This document shows, one piece after another, positions 1 to 6,643 of a stretch of 28,457 bases of DNA (position 1 is its first letter; every line of letters starts with the position of its first letter). The notes below the pieces were generated by a model. That model did no database searches, was not told the DNA's origin, and was given only the letters and a program-made list of their open reading frames with translations. The DNA comes from Chlamydiales bacterium. Lineage in GTDB: Bacteria > Chlamydiota > Chlamydiia > Chlamydiales > JACKPQ01. The position numbers and the translations under genes are program-made. Where the stretch lies: positions 1 through 28,457 of the forward strand of contig JACKPQ010000005.1 of NCBI GenBank assembly GCA_024233435.1. Reading direction: 5' to 3'.

Positions 1-31
1 AGGCGCTACCAAACTATAGGATTCTTCAGCC

Positions 32-577
32 CTATTTTTTCTTTTTGGGGAGTGGGGCAATGACTGTTGAAAGTATACGTCCCATTTGCTTTAAAGGCGC
101 CTCTTTCTGGCCAAGGTCTGCGACTTCTTCGCAAAAACGCTCTAGTAGCTTCATGCCAATGTCTTGGTGGGCCATTTCGCGGCCACGGAATTGGCAAGTC
201 AAGCGCACTTTGTCGCCTTTGTCAAGGAATTCACGAGCGCGTCGCACTTTAACTTGTAGATCATGCTCATCGATGTTTGGCTTTAGTTTGATCTCTTTGA
301 CTTTTGTGTGATGCTGTAGTTTTTTCTGCTCTTTGTCTCGCTTGGCCTGGCTATAGCGAAATTTGCCGTAGTCGATAATTTTGCAAACGGGAGGGTGTGC
401 ATTGGGTGAAATCTCTACGAGATCGAGTTTAGCCTGCTCGGCAAGTTTGATGGCATCAAATGGGCTCATCACACCGAGTTGATTGCCTTCACTATCGATA
501 ACGCGCACTTTGGGTGCACGAATAGCTCGATTGATGCGATGCTCGGCTTCTGGTCTGGATTTTGGTCTTAGTTTCAT
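32..577 (-). CDS. infC: Translation initiation factor IF-3
   Basis: IF-3 binds the 30S subunit, keeps it apart from 50S and checks the start codon and initiator tRNA. The 181-residue protein has the usual two-domain layout: an N-terminal domain with the family signature NRAIRAPKVRVIDSEGNQLG near residues 16-35 and the KIIDYGKFRY segment near 66-75, a basic linker (KRDKEQKKLQHHTK), and a C-terminal domain with EIKLKPNIDEHDLQVK and GRE(M)AHQDIG. It ends in a short lysine run. The ATG at 577 is chosen; a GGAG lies 13 bases upstream, which is far. An in-frame ATT, the rare start used by E. coli infC, lies 12 bases upstream but directly abuts the GGAG. The gene follows the ThrRS-like gene by 24 bases. 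rpmI and rplT would be expected next, beyond the window edge. Confidence 0.97.
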   Translation of the reverse strand: MKLRPKSRPEAEHRINRAIRAPKVRVIDSEGNQLGVMSPFDAIKLAEQAKLDLVEISPNAHPPVCKIIDYGKFRYSQAKRDKEQKKLQHHTKVKEIKLKPNIDEHDLQVKVRRAREFLDKGDKVRLTCQFRGREMAHQDIGMKLLERFCEEVADLGQKEAPLKQMGRILSTVIAPLPKKKK

Positions 578-601
578 AAATGCGTTAATACTCCAACGAT
601 A

Positions 602-1501
602 TCATGGGTTGACTTTTTGCTCTATCATTAGCGCAAATATGCGCTCAATTGATGTGTAAAATGTGTTTTTGTCAGCGACCTGCCATAGTGTCCCGTAGGC
701 ATCGGCCGCAAAGGTTTTGTCGACAATTTTTAGTCCTAGCGACTCTATTCCTTTCTCAATAGCTGCCATAGGGGCATTGTTAAGCTTGCCACTTGTTGGG
801 CTGTGCATATCCAAAAGTCCTTCATGACCTGGACCTCCTGATGTAACCTCAAGGGTCGCTGACCATGCACTTTTTGGAATCAAAGGGCCTTGATATAGGA
901 CTCCTCCATTGCTTTTGACCCATTGGCGCCAGCGGCAGATAAGATCAAAGTAGAGCTCTTCTTGCTCTCCGCTGTAACAAGGCTGGCCCTCATGCCACTG
1001 GATTTTATGGGTATGATCAAACTGCTTATAGGTCTTATAGTGCTTTGCAAAGTGCTTTGTGTCATCTAGGCTTTCATGGGCTGCACCAATGATCTCGATA
1101 TGCGTTTTATGATCAATTAGCTCAAGGATGCGGTACCCTTTGAAGTTAGATTCAACATCGTAAGGATAGATATCGACAAATTCACCGATTTGAATAATCT
1201 GAGCAATCCCCTGCTTATCGACTTGCTTTGCCCGCTCCATTTGGTGGTGGTGGCGCAAAAATGATGCAGCATTCGATCCCATCATTTCAAAGACTTTGAC
1301 AGGCCTTTTCTTAATGACGGGAATGCGCTCTTCGATAAAGGTGATAGCATCTTGTCCTATCCCATCTGGGAGGGTTGCGGTAAGGGAAAAGCCAAACCGC
1401 CTGGGTTGTACAGAGAGCAAAGTGACTTTGGGAAACATTTCAATGAGGGCAGCTGCTGTCAATGACGCGGCATAGGCACGCAAAAAAGTGGATGGTCTCA
1501 T
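602..1501 (-). CDS. ThrRS-derived protein lacking catalytic core (pseudoenzyme candidate)
   Basis: The 299-residue product aligns by eye with the editing domain and the beginning of the catalytic domain of threonyl-tRNA synthetase. Matching segments are FIEERIPVIKK (55-65), IGEFVDIY (105-112), IIGAAHESLDD (137-147), FDHTHK (161-166) and a motif-1-like stretch ending YQGPLIPKSAW (203-213). Genuine ThrRS is about 640 residues; here class II motifs 2 and 3 and the anticodon-binding domain are missing. The HxxxH motif of the editing site reads AYAAS (9-13), and its DLCxGPH partner reads DIYPYDV (110-116), so the editing ligands are gone too. The position directly before infC is where thrS sits in many bacteria. 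An in-frame upstream extension would run through the tRNA-Val gene, so ATG 1501 is used; no clear Shine-Dalgarno is visible. Function is unknown; it could bind tRNA or regulate. Confidence 0.6.
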   Translation of the reverse strand: MRPSTFLRAYAASLTAAALIEMFPKVTLLSVQPRRFGFSLTATLPDGIGQDAITFIEERIPVIKKRPVKVFEMMGSNAASFLRHHHQMERAKQVDKQGIAQIIQIGEFVDIYPYDVESNFKGYRILELIDHKTHIEIIGAAHESLDDTKHFAKHYKTYKQFDHTHKIQWHEGQPCYSGEQEELYFDLICRWRQWVKSNGGVLYQGPLIPKSAWSATLEVTSGGPGHEGLLDMHSPTSGKLNNAPMAAIEKGIESLGLKIVDKTFAADAYGTLWQVADKNTFYTSIERIFALMIEQKVNP

Positions 1502-1540
1502 GAACTGCAAGTCAACACTGTCTTTTCTCACTCTCGGGTT

Positions 1541-1614
1541 TGGGATATAGCTGACTCGAACAGCTGACCTCCACGATGTCAACGTGGCGCTCTAACCAAC
1601 TGAGCTAATACCCC
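1541..1614 (-). tRNA. tRNA-Val (anticodon GAC)
   Basis: A complete 74-base cloverleaf can be folded by hand. The acceptor stem GGGGTAT pairs with ATATCCC (one G-U), the D arm is GCTC/GAGC, and the anticodon stem CCACG/CGTGG encloses the loop TTGACAT, giving anticodon GAC. The variable loop is AGGTC, and the T arm AGCTG/CAGCT encloses TTCGAGT. The discriminator base is A and no CCA is encoded. It reads valine codons GUC and GUU. It lies 39 bases upstream of the ThrRS-like gene on the same strand, so the two are probably cotranscribed. Confidence 0.96.
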
Positions 1615-1629
1615 GAAATTGGTTTTTCC

Positions 1630-1659
1630 ACTATACTGTATTTTATGGATATGAAGCAA
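1630..1659 (-). promoter_or_regulatory. Promoter of tRNA-Val
   Basis: On the minus strand TTGCTT (1659-1654) and TATAGT (1635-1630) are separated by 18 bases, and the tRNA 5' end follows 15 bases after the -10. The -10 overlaps a plus-strand TATACT (1632-1637) that could serve mnmM. The -35 lies inside the beginning of mnmM. Confidence 0.55.
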
Positions 1660-2181
1660 GTCAGTTTAGCGCACCTTTTATGGAAGCAGCATCTAAAACC
1701 CGGTGATTGGGTCATCGATGCGACCTGCGGCAACGGGTATGACGCTGAATTTTTGAGCCAACTTGGGCTGGGTAAATTAACATGTATCGATATCCAGTCT
1801 GCGGCCATTGAGGCCACAAGATCTAGAGTTCCAGAGGCTTATATGTACTTGGGATGCCATAGCCAACTGCCTTTAGAGGCCATTGGCCCTAACTTGCGCT
1901 TAATTGTTTATAATCTGGGTTATCTGCCTGGTGGAAATAAAGAGATCACAACATCCTTAGCATCGACAAAGGCGAGCATTGCACAGGGTCTTGATATTCT
2001 ACCATCTGGAGGGGCTATGAGCATTATGTTCTATCCTGGTCATAATGAAGGACTTGAAGAATTTAGTGCTCTGATGCCAATGCTGAAAGCCCTAGATTCT
2101 CGCTCATTTGCTGTTAAGAGCCACCAATGGCTTAATAGAAATCGATCTCCCCACCTCATTTTCATATTGAAAATTAAATAG
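1645..2181 (+). CDS. mnmM: Class I SAM methyltransferase of the MnmM/YtqB family
   Basis: The 178-residue protein matches the small Rossmann methyltransferases long annotated as putative rRNA methylases (YtqB). B. subtilis YtqB is now known as MnmM, which methylates the wobble-uridine nm5 group of tRNA in bacteria without the bifunctional MnmC. Visible motifs are the SAM loop VIDATCGNGYDAEFL (about 23-37), the acidic LTCIDIQ strand, the family signature YNLGYLPGGNK (about 91-101) and FYPGHNEG (about 130-137). Length is near the family norm. The ATG at 1645 lies 7 bases after TATACT with no Shine-Dalgarno, so a leaderless start is possible; ATG 1651 is an alternative. The gene is divergent from tRNA-Val. 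C. trachomatis has a related gene near murB, as I recall. Confidence 0.85.
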   Translation: MDMKQVSLAHLLWKQHLKPGDWVIDATCGNGYDAEFLSQLGLGKLTCIDIQSAAIEATRSRVPEAYMYLGCHSQLPLEAIGPNLRLIVYNLGYLPGGNKEITTSLASTKASIAQGLDILPSGGAMSIMFYPGHNEGLEEFSALMPMLKALDSRSFAVKSHQWLNRNRSPHLIFILKIK

Positions 2182-2195
2182 TTATATGATATAAT
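2167..2195 (+). promoter_or_regulatory. Strong promoter placing the start site on the ATG of the next gene
   Basis: TTGAAA (2167-2172), a 17-base spacer, and a perfect TATAAT (2190-2195) preceded by TGA (extended -10). The ATG at 2203 begins 7 bases after the -10, so the transcript probably starts on or next to the start codon. No Shine-Dalgarno exists. The element overlaps the end of mnmM. Confidence 0.75.
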
Positions 2196-2202
2196 TTTTT
2201 CT

Positions 2203-2991
2203 ATGGAAGATATATTTATTGAATTACGTAGGGCTGACGACCGAATTTCTTTAATTCAAAAAGAGCTCAAAAGCTCGTTTGTTAAACCTGATGTGCTTTT
2301 AGATCTGGCCAAAGAGCTGAGAGCTTTAGAATCTTTTATCAAAAAGGTTGAATCAGAAGAGCAAGGTCCTTTTTTGAAATCTGAAATTGAAAAGCACCGC
2401 TTAACACTTATCCAATTGTTTGGCCGCTGGCACACGCTATTTGTGGATGCTGAGGTAACTCAAATTGCAGAAGATGCTCAAAAGCTTCTTGAGGGAAAAG
2501 CATCAACTACAGACCTAAAAGCGCTGGAGACCCACATTAAAGATCTTTGCATCGACGAGGCGCTCTCTATTGAAAACCAGCTTATGATTACGCTTGCTAA
2601 GCGCTTTCTTGCAAAAGCAATGGGTAAGCTTGCAAATACAAATGACAGATCTTTTGCTCCCACAAGTGGGGTTGAAGTTCATGATATAACGACGCACTTG
2701 TTTGAAATTGCCAGCGAGCTTTATGAAGGCAGCGTTACAAAGGGCACTAATCTTTTTTACCTCCTTAGCGAAGATATCAAGCGAGATGTCTTAATGCATT
2801 TCCAAAATCTAAATGGCAATATGTCAGCTTTTAATGAAAGGGATATGAAAGCTGTTCACGACAATGCATTCAAACTGATCCAAGCCCTATTAGCGACTGT
2901 TAAAGAAATTGCCCAAGGCATTTCTGATCCAACTTATCTTGATGCAGAAGAGGTCGACGCGATACTCTCTAGCACTGACTCAATCATGTAA
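2203..2991 (+). CDS. Unknown helical protein
   Basis: I do not recognise this 262-residue protein. It is rich in charged residues and leucine, has no signal peptide or membrane segment, and reads as almost entirely alpha-helical, with heptad-like leucine spacing in the first 70 residues (EKHRLTLIQLFGRWH near 63-77). The C-terminal half has conserved-looking blocks such as VHDITTHLFEIASELYEGS (about 158-176). It has its own strong promoter with the -10 seven bases before the ATG, predicting a leaderless mRNA. Its last 58 bases overlap the end of folC on the opposite strand. It is probably cytoplasmic; a lineage-specific secreted protein cannot be excluded. Confidence 0.8.
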   Translation: MEDIFIELRRADDRISLIQKELKSSFVKPDVLLDLAKELRALESFIKKVESEEQGPFLKSEIEKHRLTLIQLFGRWHTLFVDAEVTQIAEDAQKLLEGKASTTDLKALETHIKDLCIDEALSIENQLMITLAKRFLAKAMGKLANTNDRSFAPTSGVEVHDITTHLFEIASELYEGSVTKGTNLFYLLSEDIKRDVLMHFQNLNGNMSAFNERDMKAVHDNAFKLIQALLATVKEIAQGISDPTYLDAEEVDAILSSTDSIM

Positions 2992-4130
2992 AACGATCCG
3001 CAAACAAGGATTAAATCGGCAACGGCTGCTTGTTCTAATGCCTCTGAAACACTTGCGCACACGCTCATGTTTGGCTTTGTGGCAGCGGCAATGATCACCT
3101 CTGGATCTTCAAGGCGAAAATGATCAATACGCGGCAAGTGGATATGCTCAACTTTAGAAGCAATAACTTCAACGCACCCTTTATAGTCTTTTCCTTTTGC
3201 CAGTCCAAACACAACGTGCACCACTTTTCCAGGATAGCGCACATCCACTGCTTCCAAAAGACGCTTTAAGGCATCAGGGTTGTGACCTACGTCGATCACG
3301 ACTGTCTTGCCTCTATAGCTAGACTCTTCAAACCGACACCGAGGTGTTGTTTTCACTCCAACCTCTATGGCTTTTTCTGGTAAATTCAGCTGCATCATCA
3401 CTCTTCTTGCAATGGCACGATTCTCATCCTCAAAATTTCCTTCAACAGGATCAACATGGATAATTGGAGCGTTTAGCGCCCGTGCTTTATCGATGATAGG
3501 CTTATAATTTGCAAAGGGCCCCAAAATTAGTGGCACGCGCTCTTTGATGATGCCCGCCTTTTCACTTGCCACGTGATCCAACGTCGGACCCAGCCTGTCC
3601 ATGTGATCTTCGCTAATGCTTGTAATGACAGAGACTTCAGGGGTGATAATGTTTGTTGCATCTAAACGCCCTCCAAGACCTACTTCATAAACTGCAACGT
3701 CCACTTGCTGATCAGCAAAATAAGAGGCTGAGAGTACTGTCAGATAGTCAAAAAATGATGGTCGCAAACGCTTTTGCGTGGCAATATCAAAAAGCTGATT
3801 AAGCCTTTCATAAACTTCATTCTCTGAAATCATCTCATCGTTAACAACAATGCGCTCGCGAGTTGAAATAATATGGGGAGATGTAAATAAGCCAACTTTT
3901 AATCCTGAAGCTTGCAGGCCTGCAGCAACTTTTCTAGACACGCTGCTTTTGCCATTTGTTCCTGCTATGTGAACAGAAGGAAAACGGATTGCAGGTCTTC
4001 CGATTGCGCTATGCAACTGCATCGCATATCTTGGCGAATTGCGACCACGCCGAAAAACGCCAATTTGATACAGGCGCTCTATGACTTTTTCATAATCTGA
4101 AAATGTTTTCGAATGCTTCTTGGGTGACAT
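2934..4130 (-). CDS. folC: Folylpolyglutamate synthase / dihydrofolate synthase (Mur ligase family)
   Basis: FolC uses ATP to add glutamate to folates, and in many bacteria also makes dihydrofolate from dihydropteroate. The 398-residue length is typical. Signatures in order are the P-loop HIAGTNGKSS (about 54-63), LFTSPHI and RERI (about 81-94), YEVGLGGRLDATN, the SEDHMDRLG stretch of the central domain, SEKAGIIK, and VIDVGHNPDAL in the C-terminal ligase domain. Its start overlaps the end of the PHP gene by 41 bases, which suggests translational coupling at the end of the nusB-murB-PHP-folC series. Its 3' end overlaps the convergent unknown gene by 58 bases. As I recall, Chlamydiaceae lack a canonical FolC, so its presence fits a non-Chlamydiaceae chlamydia. 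Confidence 0.93.
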   Translation of the reverse strand: MSPKKHSKTFSDYEKVIERLYQIGVFRRGRNSPRYAMQLHSAIGRPAIRFPSVHIAGTNGKSSVSRKVAAGLQASGLKVGLFTSPHIISTRERIVVNDEMISENEVYERLNQLFDIATQKRLRPSFFDYLTVLSASYFADQQVDVAVYEVGLGGRLDATNIITPEVSVITSISEDHMDRLGPTLDHVASEKAGIIKERVPLILGPFANYKPIIDKARALNAPIIHVDPVEGNFEDENRAIARRVMMQLNLPEKAIEVGVKTTPRCRFEESSYRGKTVVIDVGHNPDALKRLLEAVDVRYPGKVVHVVFGLAKGKDYKGCVEVIASKVEHIHLPRIDHFRLEDPEVIIAAATKPNMSVCASVSEALEQAAVADLILVCGSFYMIESVLESIASTSSASR

Positions 4131-4926
4131 AGCTACTCCCGATGCGGGTTTCGGGCTTTATATCGCCATGATAATCTGAACCACCACTTATCATCCAGTT
4201 TTTTTCTTCAGCAATATCTAGCCAATGCTTTGCGTTAAAATGGCCAAAGCCACCGTAGTAACATTCTAAACCGTCAAAATTGAGTTTTAAAATCTCTTTG
4301 AGCAAACGATTGCGCTTGCAAAGTTGTGGGTGCGCAATAAAGGCTTTTCCGCCAGCGCTATGAATCAAATCGATGGTTTCTTCAACAGAAAAAATCGGGC
4401 TCTCGACAAATGCGCATTTCCCATCGCCTAGATATTTTGAAAAAGCCGACTTGATGTCTTTGACAAAACCGCGTGTGACCATTTTTTTGGCGATATGTGG
4501 GCGCCCAATCCCCTGAATTGGCGTGCCTGCATCATCGAGCAACCAACCATCCCCAACAGACATTCCCATCTTCTCAAGTTTTTGGCACATGGCTAAATTG
4601 CGCCTGTAGCGTCTGTCCTGATGCTTTTGACAAAACTCTAAAAGGCATTCATTTTTGATATCAATGGCATAGCCCAAAACGTGGACACTATGACCATTAT
4701 GCTTTGCAGAAAATTCTACACCTGGCCCAAGTTTGAGCCCAAGTTTAGCAGCATGCGCAAAGACAACATCTGTATAGGCGGCCACCGTATCATGATCAGT
4801 AATCGATAAGCCTCCCAGCCCTGCTTCAGCTGCAAGGTCTAACACTTCTAAAGGAGTGTTTGTTCCATCCGATGCCGTTGTGTGCACATGCAGGTCATAT
4901 TTAATATCCAATTTTGCACACCTCAA
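4090..4926 (-). CDS. PHP-domain phosphoesterase (RNase AM / YciV-like)
   Basis: This 278-residue PHP protein probably hydrolyses phosphoester bonds with a trinuclear metal site. Expected ligands are visible: HVHTTASDGT (H13, H15, D20), ITDHDT (D44, H45), E71 in GVEFSA, H144 in RPHIAKK, H199 in FIAHPQL, and D251 and H253 in SGGSDYHGD. Length and order match the family of E. coli YciV, a 5'-3' exonuclease that trims short RNA and 3',5'-bisphosphorylated nucleotides. Activity on histidinol phosphate is unlikely, since no histidine genes are near. It overlaps murB by 26 bases upstream and folC by 41 bases downstream, so translation of all three is probably coupled. Confidence 0.88.
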   Translation of the reverse strand: MRCAKLDIKYDLHVHTTASDGTNTPLEVLDLAAEAGLGGLSITDHDTVAAYTDVVFAHAAKLGLKLGPGVEFSAKHNGHSVHVLGYAIDIKNECLLEFCQKHQDRRYRRNLAMCQKLEKMGMSVGDGWLLDDAGTPIQGIGRPHIAKKMVTRGFVKDIKSAFSKYLGDGKCAFVESPIFSVEETIDLIHSAGGKAFIAHPQLCKRNRLLKEILKLNFDGLECYYGGFGHFNAKHWLDIAEEKNWMISGGSDYHGDIKPETRIGSSYVTQEAFENIFRL

Positions 4927-5743
4927 ATTGCAGCTTTACGCCCTCTTTCTCTTGCACGATTTGCTTAATTTTATCCACAAGCTCCAAGACATCCTTTGAT
5001 GTGCCATCCCCGCGATTGATTAAAAAGTTGGCATGACAATCTGAGACTTCGACACCACCAATCCGCAGACCTTTTAAACCACATTTTTCGATTATAGCGC
5101 CTGCGCTTTCTGGCCCTGGATTGCGAAAGACGCACCCACATGTCTTCTCCCCATAAGGTTGCGTTGCCGTGCGATATCGAATGAGATCTAGCTGATTTTG
5201 CTTGGCAGCCTTGCACTCTGTTAATTGAAAACGCGCGGAAATAATTGCCCCCTCCATTGTCTGAAAAGGTGATGATCGATATGAAAAGTTCAAGTCTGCT
5301 CTTTTAAAAATTTGTAAATCCCCACTTTTGTGCATGTATTGGACATCAACTAAAGCATCACAGGTTTCATGCCCACCAGCGCCTGCATTCATAAAAATTG
5401 CACCCCCGACTGTTCCCGGAATGCCTGATGCAAATTCTAGACCAGCCAATCCAGCGCGCGCCGCTCTTGATCCCAATAGTGAAAAGTTGTACCCACTCCC
5501 AACGTGATATTCGCTTCCTACCCGCTCACAAAACTCAATCTTATTTAAAATAACCAACCCATTAAATCCGCGATCGTCAAAAAGGCAATTTGACCCCTTG
5601 CCAATCACGATGAACCGCTCACCCAATTGCATAGCCTCTTGCATTTCATTTGCATTAGACACCTTGCAAAAGAGCTTGGCAGGACCGCCGATGCCCCAAG
5701 TTGAATAGTCTTTAAGCGATTGATTTTTCTGGAATAAGAGCAT
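4901..5743 (-). CDS. murB: UDP-N-acetylenolpyruvoylglucosamine reductase (MurB)
   Basis: MurB is the FAD enzyme that reduces UDP-GlcNAc-enolpyruvate to UDP-MurNAc with NADPH, an early step of peptidoglycan synthesis. At 280 residues this is the short type II form. FAD-binding motifs are STWGIGGPA (14-22), VIGKGSNCLF (46-55) and GIPGTVGGAIFMNAGA (107-122); the substrate loop SYRSSPF is at 154-160. The catalytic-serine motif, normally GSxFxNP, reads GCVFRNP with Cys204 in the serine position. The C-terminal acid appears as E274 in LQFEVCKIG. It overlaps nusB upstream by 32 bases and the PHP gene by 26 bases. Confidence 0.95.
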   Translation of the reverse strand: MLLFQKNQSLKDYSTWGIGGPAKLFCKVSNANEMQEAMQLGERFIVIGKGSNCLFDDRGFNGLVILNKIEFCERVGSEYHVGSGYNFSLLGSRAARAGLAGLEFASGIPGTVGGAIFMNAGAGGHETCDALVDVQYMHKSGDLQIFKRADLNFSYRSSPFQTMEGAIISARFQLTECKAAKQNQLDLIRYRTATQPYGEKTCGCVFRNPGPESAGAIIEKCGLKGLRIGGVEVSDCHANFLINRGDGTSKDVLELVDKIKQIVQEKEGVKLQFEVCKIGY

Positions 5744-6116
5744 CTAAAGCAGCGTTGATAAAGCGCGCGCCATCACTTGTCACAAACTTGCGCGCAAGGC
5801 GTATCGCCTCACTAATTGCGACCTTTTCTGGCACATCATCGTCAAATAGGAGCTCAAATGCTCCGAGGCGTAAAATTGTCAGCTCTGCTTTAGGAATCCG
5901 ATCGAGCGCATATTCTTTTGACGCAACGCTAATAGCAGCATCAAGCTCACTTGCTTTTTCCATAAGAAGACATGCGCGTGCATACGCATTCTTGGCATGC
6001 GTTTGATTGATTTTGAGCTGAGAAGAGACAAGTTTAACAACATCATCCCCGTCGGCTTCAAAGTTTAGCGCATAGGCTATTTGGTAAACGGCTTCCCGCA
6101 TCTTTCTCGGATCCAT
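5712..6116 (-). CDS. nusB: Transcription antitermination factor NusB
   Basis: NusB binds boxA RNA together with S10 (NusE) and promotes antitermination, mainly of rRNA transcripts. The protein is all-helical; recognisable parts are REAVYQIAYAL near the N-terminus, IPKAELTILRLGAFELLF (about 72-89) and VAISEAIRLARKF followed by FINAALD. The ATG at 6116 gives 134 residues. It is preferred over the one three codons earlier because a perfect TATAAT with TGA before it (6132-6124) ends 7 bases upstream, so the earlier ATG would lie inside the -10. No separate Shine-Dalgarno is convincing. The gene starts 13 bases after dps stops and overlaps murB by 32 bases. Confidence 0.93.
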   Translation of the reverse strand: MDPRKMREAVYQIAYALNFEADGDDVVKLVSSQLKINQTHAKNAYARACLLMEKASELDAAISVASKEYALDRIPKAELTILRLGAFELLFDDDVPEKVAISEAIRLARKFVTSDGARFINAALDALIPEKSIA

Positions 6117-6123
6117 GTCCACC

Positions 6124-6132
6124 ATTATATCA
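6124..6132 (-). promoter_or_regulatory. Extended -10 promoter for nusB
   Basis: TGA followed by TATAAT (6129-6124) overlaps the dps stop codon on the minus strand; the nusB ATG at 6116 begins 7 bases later. No good -35 is visible (the best is TGGATG at 18 bases), which is acceptable for an extended -10. The same nine bases, TGATATAAT with a 7-base gap, precede the gene at 2203. Confidence 0.55.
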
Positions 6133-6597
6133 CAAACTCGACCTCATCATCCAGGCCATTTTTTCATGGACAGCAAGTCTTTTGTTTAAAAAGTCGGCAG
6201 TAGCTCCATCATGAGCAGATTCTACTCCAGACAAAGCCTTGCGAATATAGACGATAATCTTTTCATGATCAATTACTTGACTCTTTAATATCCCCTCTAT
6301 TGACAGGTCCACTTTCATCTCGTCATTGACCAAACTTTTTTCTTTAAATATGCCCAAACCACCAGAAACAAAAAATCCCAGGGCCCTAACCCTTTCAGCC
6401 ATCTCATCGATTGCTTCCGCCAGCTCCTCATACTGCTTTTGCAGCAAAAGATGGGTACTATAAAATTCTTTTCCAGCTAAATTCCAGTGATAATTTTGAG
6501 TTTTTGTATAAAATGAATAGGTCGTAGCCAGCAGCACCTTAAGGATTTCTGCAATTTTCTCCCTCTGAGCTACATCTAAACCAATGTTGACATCCAT
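6130..6597 (-). CDS. dps: Dps-family ferritin-like protein
   Basis: Dps proteins form dodecamers that oxidise and store iron and protect DNA from peroxide. The signature NYHWNLAGKEFYSTHLLL is clear. Counting from the ATG at 6600, the ferroxidase ligands fall at H38, H50, D65 and E69, exactly the 12-15-4 spacing of E. coli H51, H63, D78 and E82. Length (155-156 residues) is normal. There is no long basic N-terminal tail, so direct DNA binding is doubtful. A strong AGGAGG (6608-6603) lies 5 bases before the second ATG (6597) and only 2 before the first (6600), so 6597 is used. This is one of the few genes here with a classical ribosome binding site. nusB follows with its own predicted promoter. 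Confidence 0.94.
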   Translation of the reverse strand: MDVNIGLDVAQREKIAEILKVLLATTYSFYTKTQNYHWNLAGKEFYSTHLLLQKQYEELAEAIDEMAERVRALGFFVSGGLGIFKEKSLVNDEMKVDLSIEGILKSQVIDHEKIIVYIRKALSGVESAHDGATADFLNKRLAVHEKMAWMMRSSL

Positions 6598-6607
6598 CAT
6601 TTCCTCC

Positions 6608-6636
6608 TTGCTAAATTCCTCATCCTATCATATAAA
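6608..6636 (+). promoter_or_regulatory. Promoter of the DnaQ-like gene, leaderless layout
   Basis: TTGCTA (6608-6613), a 17-base spacer and TATAAA (6631-6636), followed after 7 bases by the ATG at 6644. No Shine-Dalgarno is present. The -35 lies next to the dps ribosome binding site on the other strand. Confidence 0.5.
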
Positions 6637-6643
6637 TATTTTA

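Noticed and set aside
575..589. ATT start codon for infC, as in E. coli
   Set aside because: The in-frame ATT directly abuts the GGAG, leaving no spacing for the ribosome; ATG 577 is kept.
1501..1582. Longer ThrRS-like frame starting at 1582
   Set aside because: The extra 27 codons run through the tRNA-Val gene, so ATG 1501 is used.
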